A stretch of 64,000 nucleotides of DNA from NCBI GenBank assembly GCA_905233915.1, contig CAJOFM010000002.1, positions 186,001-250,000 on the forward strand, in the 5' to 3' direction. Below the pieces are notes generated by a model. That model was not told the origin of the DNA and made no database searches. It saw nothing but the letters and a program-made list of their open reading frames with translations. Origin of the DNA: an uncultured Muribaculaceae bacterium. Lineage in GTDB: Bacteria; Bacteroidota; Bacteroidia; Bacteroidales; Muribaculaceae. Shown here piece after piece: positions 27,102 through 37,478 of this stretch (position 1 is the first letter of the stretch; each line of letters opens with the position of its first letter). A program made the position numbers and the translations under genes.

Positions 27102-27122
27102 TTGTTTAGATATTCTGTCTAG

Positions 27123-29375
<2,253 letters not shown>

Positions 29376-29382
29376 TCATGCC

Positions 29383-29412
29383 ACAAAAAAAACCAGCAGA
29401 CTCCCGCTGGTT
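29383..29412 (-). terminator. Rho-independent terminator (minus strand)
   Basis: Minus-strand AACCAGCgggagtctGCTGGTTTTTTTT. Confidence 0.85.
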
Positions 29413-29417
29413 ATATC

Positions 29418-29486
29418 CCGCAACTGTCCACAAATCACGCCAATTTGATAAATAACGGCTTTCGTTTCATTTGTGGACAGTTGCGG
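29418..29486. repeat. 18-bp perfect inverted repeat (CCGCAACTGTCCACAAAT / ATTTGTGGACAGTTGCGG)
   Basis: Left arm 29418-29435, right arm 29469-29486, 33-bp spacer; the right arm is followed by a second GGACAGTT. Confidence 0.9.
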
Positions 29487-29505
29487 ACAGTTAAAATGGG
29501 GACCT

Positions 29506-31569
29506 TTAGAACATGAAGCCGAGGGTCACCATCATGGGCTTGTTTTGCCGCATCTTGTAGCTGCCCGAGCTGGACATGTCAAGGAAACCCTTGGACATCG
29601 TGAACGTGGCCTGCATCGCCTTGTATCGCAGACCGCCACCGAACTCATAGGAGGCATTGAAGCGTTTCCAGTCAGGGCTATCTTCGGTTTCATAGATATT
29701 GCTGGCATCGTAGCCCACCTCATTGGAGCCGTCAAATTTCAACTTCATCGAGTTGGCCACGCCAAAGTCGGCCCCGGCACCGCCGAAGGCAAAGATCTGG
29801 AAATCCCCGAGGCGTAAGCGGTAACATAGGTGCAACGGCATGTAGAGCGCATGCTCCATCAGTTCACCGTACACATTATAGCCATCCACCAGCATCGTCT
29901 TGCTCTTGGAATAGTAGAACTCATAAAAGAGTCCTGTGTTCAGTCCCAAGCCAAATCGAGCGTAAGGCTCAAAGCGGACGCCAGCCTGCACACCATGTAT
30001 CAACTTAGAATCTTCCCAAAAACCCATTTTCTCGCGGTCCTCGTCATCGGAGGCAACCCACTGTTTCTGCACATAGCCGAAAGAGAACCCCCAAAAACGC
30101 TTGTGCCACTCATAGTTGTAGTCATAAGAACTGCTAGACGAAGACTCAGTCGTGCTGCTACCATAGCTCGATGGCGACGAGGAACTGCTGTAACTCGAGG
30201 TAGAGGACGAGGTGCTTGACGAGGAGGGTGCACGACTGGTTGTTGATGTCGTGCCACTATTGGAGGCCGCTGATACCGAAGATTTAGAAAAATCAAAAGC
30301 CTCATAATTACCCGATTTCTCGGCCAAAGCTTTAAACATAGCTTCAAAAGTGTATTTTGACCCCCACTTAGTTTGGTCAATCAATATCTCTTTACCATCA
30401 ACGACAATCTTAGTGAGGTTATAGTTCATCAATAGGTTGGAGACGTAGCGATTGTGCTCTCGTATGTTATTATAGGGAGGATATTCAGCATCACCTACTC
30501 CCAATAAACTGAAATCAATATAGCCATCTACTGCCGTGTACAACAGATCATTTTTTTCATAACTGCAAACTCCTGAAAGAATTATACCATTAGACATGTG
30601 TAATGATATAGGAAAATTTTGTTTTTCTTTAGTGGAAGATATATCATTAAAACTTACCGAAGCTAACCGTATAGCAACAAGCATACTAGGACTAGCCCAT
30701 ACAACTACACTCACATTATGATGTAATCCACAATTTAAACCGAATGCAAATGCCCTATACCAGTCTTTCATATCGCCACTTTCTATCTTCCCAACAGATA
30801 TCTTGGGTGCAGAATTTGGATAGGCATTGTACTCAGACTCACTTATTCCTTTGTAGTGGGCGACATACTCGGCCTGCTGCGTCACTTTGAAAGAGTAGGT
30901 GGGATCTGTACTCACAGTTTGACCGTTAAGTGTCCATTTTTCAAATTTATAATAATCATAAGAATAATCATCAATATCATCACCATAATAATAATCATCA
31001 TAATCATCACCATAATCATGATAATAATTGTCTGCTTTAATCGTCACATAGTCGCCGACATCATTAACCACTTTAGAAATCTCGACTTTGCCAATTGATT
31101 CCTTTTCTGTTTTTACTGTAACTCTTGAAAAAACAGCATAACAGATTTCCTGAATTGAACTCGGCACGTTCTTTGCGGCAGTGATGGAATCTGAATATGA
31201 CTCGCCTGTAGAATACAGTTGAGGACTGCCTTTAGTCAAATAATCGTCAAGTGAGTTAGAGACTGTTCCATCTGCTTTCGCTTTAGTAAAACCCACAAAG
31301 TTGTACCCGGCATTTGGTTTTGCGTAAAGATTCACCGGTCCTGAACTCACCCCTTTAAAGGATTTGTACTGACTGTACCATTGATGGTTGTCTTCTTTTT
31401 CGTCTGACACATAGACGAGTCCCGCTCCTGACGGGTAAGGTTTGATTTGAGCATTGACTGCTCTATAGCCAATGTCACCAACCAGATCGGCTGCACGCAC
31501 TGTAAATGATAATGATGCCAGCAAACAGGATAGTAGCATCAATAGTTTAAACTGATAGTTCTTTCTCAT
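29506..31569 (-). CDS. Secreted protein with Asp/Tyr-rich insert, Ser-rich linker and C-terminal outer-membrane beta-barrel-like domain
   Basis: Signal peptide; 'YDDYYYGDDIDDYSYDYYKFEKWTLNGQTVSTDPTYSFKVTQQAEYVAHYKG' (InlB_B-like repeat with insert); Ser-rich linker; barrel-like C-terminus ending 'MVTLGFMF'. Confidence 0.7.
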   Translation of the reverse strand: MRKNYQFKLLMLLSCLLASLSFTVRAADLVGDIGYRAVNAQIKPYPSGAGLVYVSDEKEDNHQWYSQYKSFKGVSSGPVNLYAKPNAGYNFVGFTKAKADGTVSNSLDDYLTKGSPQLYSTGESYSDSITAAKNVPSSIQEICYAVFSRVTVKTEKESIGKVEISKVVNDVGDYVTIKADNYYHDYGDDYDDYYYGDDIDDYSYDYYKFEKWTLNGQTVSTDPTYSFKVTQQAEYVAHYKGISESEYNAYPNSAPKISVGKIESGDMKDWYRAFAFGLNCGLHHNVSVVVWASPSMLVAIRLASVSFNDISSTKEKQNFPISLHMSNGIILSGVCSYEKNDLLYTAVDGYIDFSLLGVGDAEYPPYNNIREHNRYVSNLLMNYNLTKIVVDGKEILIDQTKWGSKYTFEAMFKALAEKSGNYEAFDFSKSSVSAASNSGTTSTTSRAPSSSSTSSSTSSYSSSSSPSSYGSSTTESSSSSSYDYNYEWHKRFWGFSFGYVQKQWVASDDEDREKMGFWEDSKLIHGVQAGVRFEPYARFGLGLNTGLFYEFYYSKSKTMLVDGYNVYGELMEHALYMPLHLCYRLRLGDFQIFAFGGAGADFGVANSMKLKFDGSNEVGYDASNIYETEDSPDWKRFNASYEFGGGLRYKAMQATFTMSKGFLDMSSSGSYKMRQNKPMMVTLGFMF

Positions 31570-32720
31570 TTTGTTTGGGTTTTTAAGTGATTATTGATTG
31601 AAATTGCGATACATCTTATAAGGAGACACACCACAGGCAGGCACATCACCAGATTAGTTTGGGGGAACAGGGGACTAATTAGTAAAAAGGCCGTAAGCAG
31701 CAGCGAGTATACCCCGTAGACATGGCCAAACCAGGAGCGACGATGGTAGCAGAACCACAGTAGCGCGGGCAAGGGATTGTAGGGAATCACATACCAATTC
31801 CATGTCGTTGCAGGCAAACTGGAAAACAAAAGCAATGACACAAGATAACAACCCACTACAGTTTGAGCCATCAACAAAAAACCATCAAGGACTCTAACAA
31901 TCAGGCTCGAATCCTTGATTATTTTCAACAGCTGCAAAGCACTGACACATGACGTGACAAGCAGGAGGGTACCAAAAGTCATGAGCGGTGACGGGTAATG
32001 TGATTGCTGCTTGGGGAACGGTTCGATAACCTGATGCAGTTCGCCTTTGATCATCGGTCGTTGTTGGCCCTCACCATCAACGAGGATGGCATTGCGCCAT
32101 GCCTGATGATGATAAAAGGGAGAAATGCGGTAGTCGATATCGCTCATCTGGTCGCCTTGAGTGCCCATGGTGAAGTTCCAAAACAGAGCCGACCATGGAG
32201 ACTGTGTTGACATGCTATTGACAACGGTGCGGTGGGTACCCGTCAAGGCTTTTGGCAAGTCCCCATACTGCAATTCCACCCCCTCGTCAAGCGCCATTTT
32301 AATGACGTGAATGCACTCGGACGTGCAGTTGCAGTTCATGTAATCAAATTGATAGGCCATTCCATCGTCAACATAATCATCAATTATCTTCCACAGGTTT
32401 TGCTTCTCAACAGGCGATAGATTGAGAACAAACTCTTGAACGCCCCTCTTCTCGGAACTGAATTTATGGATATATGATTGATAGTCAATGGCCCTGAAAC
32501 CTGCCTGCGAAGTTGTCAAGAATGACAGCTGTGAAATTCTCGCAGGATTCACCTCGAATGTGAAGCAATAGTCCAATCCAGCCGATGGACACTGCAGCCT
32601 GATGGCCTCATGACCATGAATGGAATAAAAAACAGATGCAGGTTCAACACACAGCACACTGGCCGTGATAAAAATGCTGTCGGATGCTGCAATTTGTAAA
32701 TCTTGGTTTGTCATTCCCAC
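31566..32720 (-). CDS. DUF4105-domain (Lnb N-terminal-like periplasmic) membrane protein
   Basis: 'VSVFYSIHGHEAIRLQC...YCFTFEVNP', 'FDYMNCNCTSECIHVIKMAL', C-terminal TM helices; overlaps the downstream gene by 4 nt. Confidence 0.8.
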   Translation of the reverse strand: MGMTNQDLQIAASDSIFITASVLCVEPASVFYSIHGHEAIRLQCPSAGLDYCFTFEVNPARISQLSFLTTSQAGFRAIDYQSYIHKFSSEKRGVQEFVLNLSPVEKQNLWKIIDDYVDDGMAYQFDYMNCNCTSECIHVIKMALDEGVELQYGDLPKALTGTHRTVVNSMSTQSPWSALFWNFTMGTQGDQMSDIDYRISPFYHHQAWRNAILVDGEGQQRPMIKGELHQVIEPFPKQQSHYPSPLMTFGTLLLVTSCVSALQLLKIIKDSSLIVRVLDGFLLMAQTVVGCYLVSLLLFSSLPATTWNWYVIPYNPLPALLWFCYHRRSWFGHVYGVYSLLLTAFLLISPLFPQTNLVMCLPVVCLLIRCIAISINNHLKTQTK

Positions 32721-33399
32721 ATAATATTATATTGGCGAGTTTTTTGCTTGAAGGCCCTGGGGCAGGAGTATAAAAAACGTGGACCAAATACTCGATCTAC
32801 GCTTCCTAAGGTATCGCCAAACACCTTGCTATCATAAATGAGTAAACGTCCATTCCATAAGCGTGAACATCAATTCATCATTTTGCTAGCTTCTTTTAAA
32901 ATTGGCGATTTTCCAAAAAGCAAGATTCAAAGTTAGCGTTTTATCTTGATATCTTAATCTTGATTATTTCACATAGGCAGTGGTGTTTTAAAAGGTGAAT
33001 GGTGATTTTATCAGTGCAAATATAGTCAATTAATTTGATTTTCTTAGAAAAGCCGAGAACTATTCATCAATAATAGCATTATTTTTGATGTTTGGGGGAT
33101 GACTGAGGAGAAGTGGTGCATTCATCATGCTGCACACGGGAAAAAATTCAAATTATAATCAAATTCAACAAAATCTATATTATGTTTAGGGAACGACATA
33201 GAAGTTGGCCCAAACCCTTGCGGGGGTAATGCGAGTAACACGAATGGCATCAGCATTCATTCGTATAATTAGCGAAATTAGCATTGAGAAAAATCCTGGC
33301 CAACAGCTATATCATTGCCTATGTTTATTTGTTAGATTCTCCGCCAGTCAAGGCGGTTTGGATGCTGGGCAAACAATGATGGCGCAGCCCCCCATAAGT

Positions 33400-35025
33400 T
33401 TAGAAGGGAGGAAGTGACTGGAGAATGAGAGGCTGTCCGGTGGCGGGATGGGTGAAAGTGATGGACTGGGCATGCAGCATCAGGCGGGTGGAGGCCTTGC
33501 CGTAGAGGCGGTCGCCCACAATGGGGCAGTTGAGGCCTTGCTGATGGGAGGCGTGCACACGCAACTGATGGGTGCGGCCCGTGAGCGGCTGCAATGCCAC
33601 CAGCGTCTGCCCGTTCCGGCGCTCCAGCACCCTGTATTGAGTCACGGCAGGCTTGCCATACTCCAAATCCACCCGTTGTCGCGGGCGGTCGTCCACATCG
33701 GGACGCAGCGGCAAGTCGATGATGCCCTCATCGGCCATTACCTCGCCATCAAGCAGCGCAATGTAGCGTTTCTTTATCGTGTGCCGCTCAAACTGCTGCT
33801 GCAGATGCTTGTGAGTATCCTTATCCTTGGCAAACATCACCAGACCTGACGTTTCCTGGTCCAAGCGATGCACCACAATGGGGCCTGCAGCCTCAGGAAA
33901 AGCCTCCTGGTAACGGGTTAACAGGGAATCTTCCAGCAGTTTCCCCGGCACGGTGAGCATTCCAGACGGCTTGTTCAAGACCGTGAGCCACGGGTCATCA
34001 TAGACCACGTCAAGTGCCGTTTCCTCCAGGGGTTGTCCTAACAGGTTGTCCTCCACATCAAGTCCCTGAAGCATGAAATCGAGGATTGGTTTGCACTTGC
34101 TACGGCAAGCGGGATAGAAATGGCCGTGATGTCGCACCTCGCCCACGGGTGACGCGCCCCACCAGAACTCGGCCATGCACACGGGCCGCAAATTGTGGTT
34201 GAAAGCATAATTGAGCAGGCGCGGTGCACAGCATTCCCCTGCCCCGGCCGGCGGCAGCGTGCCCAACGGCTTGAACACCTCGACCAGGTCACGGCGCTCA
34301 CCATGGGCATTAGTCACTACAAAAAGGCGAAAGATGCGTTCCTGCAAGGCTTCGCTCATCATCTTGCGGCGCGCCTTTAACTCATCGATGTGCGCAGAAT
34401 AGTCACTAATCTCTTCAGTAATTCCCTGTAGTAACGCCTGATGACGCTGTCGGATGCGTTTCAGTTCCGCCTTTTCAAATCGGCTTTGGTTGAGCAGTTC
34501 TTCCTGTTGCTCGGCAGTAAGGTCATTTTTGGCGCGGCGTTCGTCACGCTCTTGTTTATGCCGCGTCATTATCGCCTTAAATCGGGCGATTTCCTCTTCC
34601 ATCTCACGTCGGGCGCTTGCCTCACGTTGCAGCAAGGCCTCACGCTCGGGAGATTGTTCCAAGCGCTCCACCTCGTGGTTGATGGCGGTAATCTGCGCCT
34701 CGCCACGCTTGAACTCACCCTGCGGATCCAACAGGTCATAAACAGGCGGCACGAAATAGTCGTGATGCACACTACCCGCCAGGTTACCTGAAAAAGCCGC
34801 CAAATAACCCAAGCGGCCGTCGTCGTCCTGTGCCACAAGCACGCCCAACATCTTGCCAGCCGCCAATTCCTCGGCCCAATCATCGCGCGTAGCGACATAT
34901 TGTTGAACCCGCTCCACCGCCTTCAATGCCAGCGGATGGGGCTCATACAGGAAGGGGCAAGTGAATTGACGCGGCAACTCGATGGTCGCCACATCCACTT
35001 CCAGCAGATGGAATTTTTCAATCAT
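33400..35025 (-). CDS. RluA-family pseudouridine synthase with long N-terminal extension
   Basis: Catalytic 'VHRLDQETSGLVMFAKD', 'KRYIALLDG', 'LTGRTHQLRVHASH'; ~300-aa N-terminal coiled-coil-containing extension. Confidence 0.92.
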   Translation of the reverse strand: MIEKFHLLEVDVATIELPRQFTCPFLYEPHPLALKAVERVQQYVATRDDWAEELAAGKMLGVLVAQDDDGRLGYLAAFSGNLAGSVHHDYFVPPVYDLLDPQGEFKRGEAQITAINHEVERLEQSPEREALLQREASARREMEEEIARFKAIMTRHKQERDERRAKNDLTAEQQEELLNQSRFEKAELKRIRQRHQALLQGITEEISDYSAHIDELKARRKMMSEALQERIFRLFVVTNAHGERRDLVEVFKPLGTLPPAGAGECCAPRLLNYAFNHNLRPVCMAEFWWGASPVGEVRHHGHFYPACRSKCKPILDFMLQGLDVEDNLLGQPLEETALDVVYDDPWLTVLNKPSGMLTVPGKLLEDSLLTRYQEAFPEAAGPIVVHRLDQETSGLVMFAKDKDTHKHLQQQFERHTIKKRYIALLDGEVMADEGIIDLPLRPDVDDRPRQRVDLEYGKPAVTQYRVLERRNGQTLVALQPLTGRTHQLRVHASHQQGLNCPIVGDRLYGKASTRLMLHAQSITFTHPATGQPLILQSLPPF

Positions 35026-35036
35026 TTATCAGGAAA

Positions 35037-36047
35037 CTATGCTTTGCCAGACGGACGCTTCTTGCCGAGCATCCAGGGAGCATAACGCTCAATGAACAGG
35101 GCAATCGGATACAGCACCGCCATGACGGCAAGGGCGATGACAACCTTCATCAGGATGTTGTCATCGAGAAACGCAGGGCCGGCAAACTTACCGACCACCA
35201 TCTTGATGACACCGATGAGGTAGTTCTGGAGGGCAAGATAGGTGATGCTGGTGATGGCAACGTTCTGCGCGATGCGGCTTGTTCCAAAGTGCTTTTCAAG
35301 CCACTTGCACACGGCAGTGTACAGCGGCAACACCATGATGACCGCCAATGGCGCAAGCACGTAGGCCACTCCACGGTCGATGTTCAGCGGGGCAAAAATG
35401 AGGAAACCCAAGCCCACTGCGGCCAGAACGAGCCATAGCAACGAGCGTCCAGTGACAGCAAACGAGAATCGGTCCACCAATGGGCGGCAACAGTTGCCCA
35501 AGGCATAGATGGGCATGTACAGGAAAGCCTTGTCCAAATTCCAGTAGCGAAAACACGGCACGTCGGGCAAAATGAGCAGTGAGAGACTCAGCAGCACCGC
35601 CACAACAAGCGGCAAGTAGCAGGATAGGTATTTCCTAATGGGATAGTAGATGACCTGCATGGTGAACAGGGCCGCCAGGAACCAGAAGGGACCCAGCACG
35701 ACGTCGGGCGTGCCCTGGATGAACTGCCAAACGGGCGTGAGCACATCGATAGCCTGTTCCTCGGGGCCGGCCATGCGGCGCCCCACAACAAGCCAGAGGG
35801 CATAGAAAACGACAAAGAACGTGGCATAAGGCACCAGAATCTGGCGCGCACGATGACGCAGGAAGGTCAGGAAATCCTTCTGCTTTGCGATGTTGAACAG
35901 ATAACCGGCCGCCAAGAAGAACACCGGGGCACCCATGTTGAAGAGGGCCACCTCGTGGGCGGTGTCGTAGCGGGGAGGCGTGTGGTAAACCACCACCAGA
36001 TACATCGCTATCAGCTTGAGGTAATCGAGCCAGGCCTGTCGTTTCAT
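35037..36047 (-). CDS. Acyltransferase family membrane protein
   Basis: 'RQAWLDYLKLIAMYLVVVYHTPP...FNMGAPVFFLAAGYLFN', ~10 TM helices. Confidence 0.88.
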   Translation of the reverse strand: MKRQAWLDYLKLIAMYLVVVYHTPPRYDTAHEVALFNMGAPVFFLAAGYLFNIAKQKDFLTFLRHRARQILVPYATFFVVFYALWLVVGRRMAGPEEQAIDVLTPVWQFIQGTPDVVLGPFWFLAALFTMQVIYYPIRKYLSCYLPLVVAVLLSLSLLILPDVPCFRYWNLDKAFLYMPIYALGNCCRPLVDRFSFAVTGRSLLWLVLAAVGLGFLIFAPLNIDRGVAYVLAPLAVIMVLPLYTAVCKWLEKHFGTSRIAQNVAITSITYLALQNYLIGVIKMVVGKFAGPAFLDDNILMKVVIALAVMAVLYPIALFIERYAPWMLGKKRPSGKA

Positions 36048-36049
36048 AT

Positions 36050-36140
36050 TAGGCTTTAGATGTTAGGTGTTAGATAATTTAGGCTTCAGGTTTTAGGTTT
36101 CAAGCGACAACACCTAAAACCTAATACCTAAAGCCTAAAG
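36050..36140 (-). repeat. Heptamer array A4, two inverted arms (TAGGYNT / CCTAANN)
   Basis: Plus-strand TAG at 36050, 36057, 36064, 36071, 36080, (CAG 36087), 36094; then CTA at 36114, 36121, 36128, 36135. Mostly 7-bp spacing. Confidence 0.85.
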
Positions 36141-36150
36141 CCTCTATTGA

Positions 36151-37422
36151 TTAATCAATGATGTCAAATCCAGTGTAACGCTGCAGGGCGGCGGGGATGC
36201 GGATACCCTCGGGCGTCTGGTTGTTCTCGAGCAGGGCAGCGACGATGCGCGGCAATGCCAGTGCCGAACCGTTGAGGGTGTGGCACAGGTGCGTCTTCTT
36301 GTCGTCGCCACGGTAGCGGCACTTCAGGCGGTTGGCCTGATAGGTCTCAAAGTTGGAGACGCTGCTCACCTCGAGCCAACGCTCCTGGGCAGCCGACCAT
36401 ACCTCGAAGTCGAAGGTAATGGCGCTGGTGAAACTCATGTCACCACCACACAGGCGCAGGATGTGCCACGGCAACTCCAGCTTCTCGAGCAGACCTTGTA
36501 CATGGTCCTTCATCTCCTCGAGGGCAGCATAGGAGTCCTCGGGCTTCTCGATGCGCACGATCTCGACCTTGTCGAACTGGTGCAGACGGTTCAAGCCACG
36601 CACATCCTTGCCATAGGAACCAGCCTCGCGACGGAAACATGCCGAGAACGCGCAGTTCTTCTTGGGCAGTTCCTCCTGAGGGATAATGACGTCGCGGTAC
36701 ATGTTGGTAACAGGCACCTCGGCAGTGGGGATGAGGTAGAAGTTATCCACCTGGCAGTGGTACATCTGGCCCTCCTTGTCGGGCAGCTGGCCTGTTCCCA
36801 AGCCCGAAGCCTCGTTCACCACGAAGGGCGGTTCAATCTCCACGTAGCCAGCCTTGCCAGCCTCGTCGAGGAAGAACTGGATCAAGGCGCGCTGCAAGCG
36901 GGCACCCTTGCCCACATACACGGGGAATCCGGCTCCCGTGATCTTCACGCCCAGGTCAAAGTCGATGAGGTTGTATTTCTTGGCCAAGTCCCAATGGGGC
37001 AGAGCGTCCTCGGGCAACTCGGGCATCTTGCCGCCAGTCTTCTCGACTACATTGTCCTCGGCTGTCTTGCCCTCGGGCACGCCGCTGTAGGGCACGTTGG
37101 GGACACTGAGCAGGATTTCGGTTATCTCGTCCTGGGCAGCAGTGAGGTTGTCGTCAATCTCCTTGTTGGCGGTTTTGAGATCGGCCACTTGAGTCTTCAC
37201 ATTCTCGGCCTCGTCACGGTTACCCTGCTTCATCAAGGCACCGATTTGTGCGGCCATCTTATTGAGCACAGCGGCGTTGTCGTCGCGTTGTTTCTGCAGT
37301 GCACGGCGCTGCTTGTCCAGTTCCACGATGCGCATGATGGGCTCGCGTCCGTCAAAGTGCTTGACGGCAAGGCGGCGAATCACCTCCTCGGGGTCCTGGT
37401 TAATCAATTGTAATGTCAGCAT
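36151..37422 (-). CDS. serS: Serine--tRNA ligase
   Basis: 'MLTLQLINQDPEEVIRRLAVKHFDG', class II motifs 'NRLHQFDKVEIV', 'EVSSVSNFETYQANRLKCRY', 'LNGSALALPRIVAALLENNQ'. Confidence 0.97.
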   Translation of the reverse strand: MLTLQLINQDPEEVIRRLAVKHFDGREPIMRIVELDKQRRALQKQRDDNAAVLNKMAAQIGALMKQGNRDEAENVKTQVADLKTANKEIDDNLTAAQDEITEILLSVPNVPYSGVPEGKTAEDNVVEKTGGKMPELPEDALPHWDLAKKYNLIDFDLGVKITGAGFPVYVGKGARLQRALIQFFLDEAGKAGYVEIEPPFVVNEASGLGTGQLPDKEGQMYHCQVDNFYLIPTAEVPVTNMYRDVIIPQEELPKKNCAFSACFRREAGSYGKDVRGLNRLHQFDKVEIVRIEKPEDSYAALEEMKDHVQGLLEKLELPWHILRLCGGDMSFTSAITFDFEVWSAAQERWLEVSSVSNFETYQANRLKCRYRGDDKKTHLCHTLNGSALALPRIVAALLENNQTPEGIRIPAALQRYTGFDIID

Positions 37423-37433
37423 TGTTTGGTTTT

Positions 37434-37475
37434 TAGTCTCTAGTCCCTAGTTGTTAGACCCTAGTTGCTAGTTAT
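37434..37475 (-). repeat. Heptamer array A5 (minus-strand consensus NNACTAR)
   Basis: Plus-strand TAG at 37434, 37441, 37448, 37455, 37462, 37469 with exact 7-bp spacing; minus strand reads CTAG CTAG CTAA CTAG CTAG CTAA. Confidence 0.85.
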
Positions 37476-37478
37476 CTG

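Noticed and set aside
30856-31098. 80-aa plus-strand poly-Ile ORF
   Set aside because: Produced by the triplet repeat on the opposite strand of a real coding gene.
36280-37413. 377-aa plus-strand ORF over serS
   Set aside because: Antisense to a clear seryl-tRNA synthetase; no domain features.
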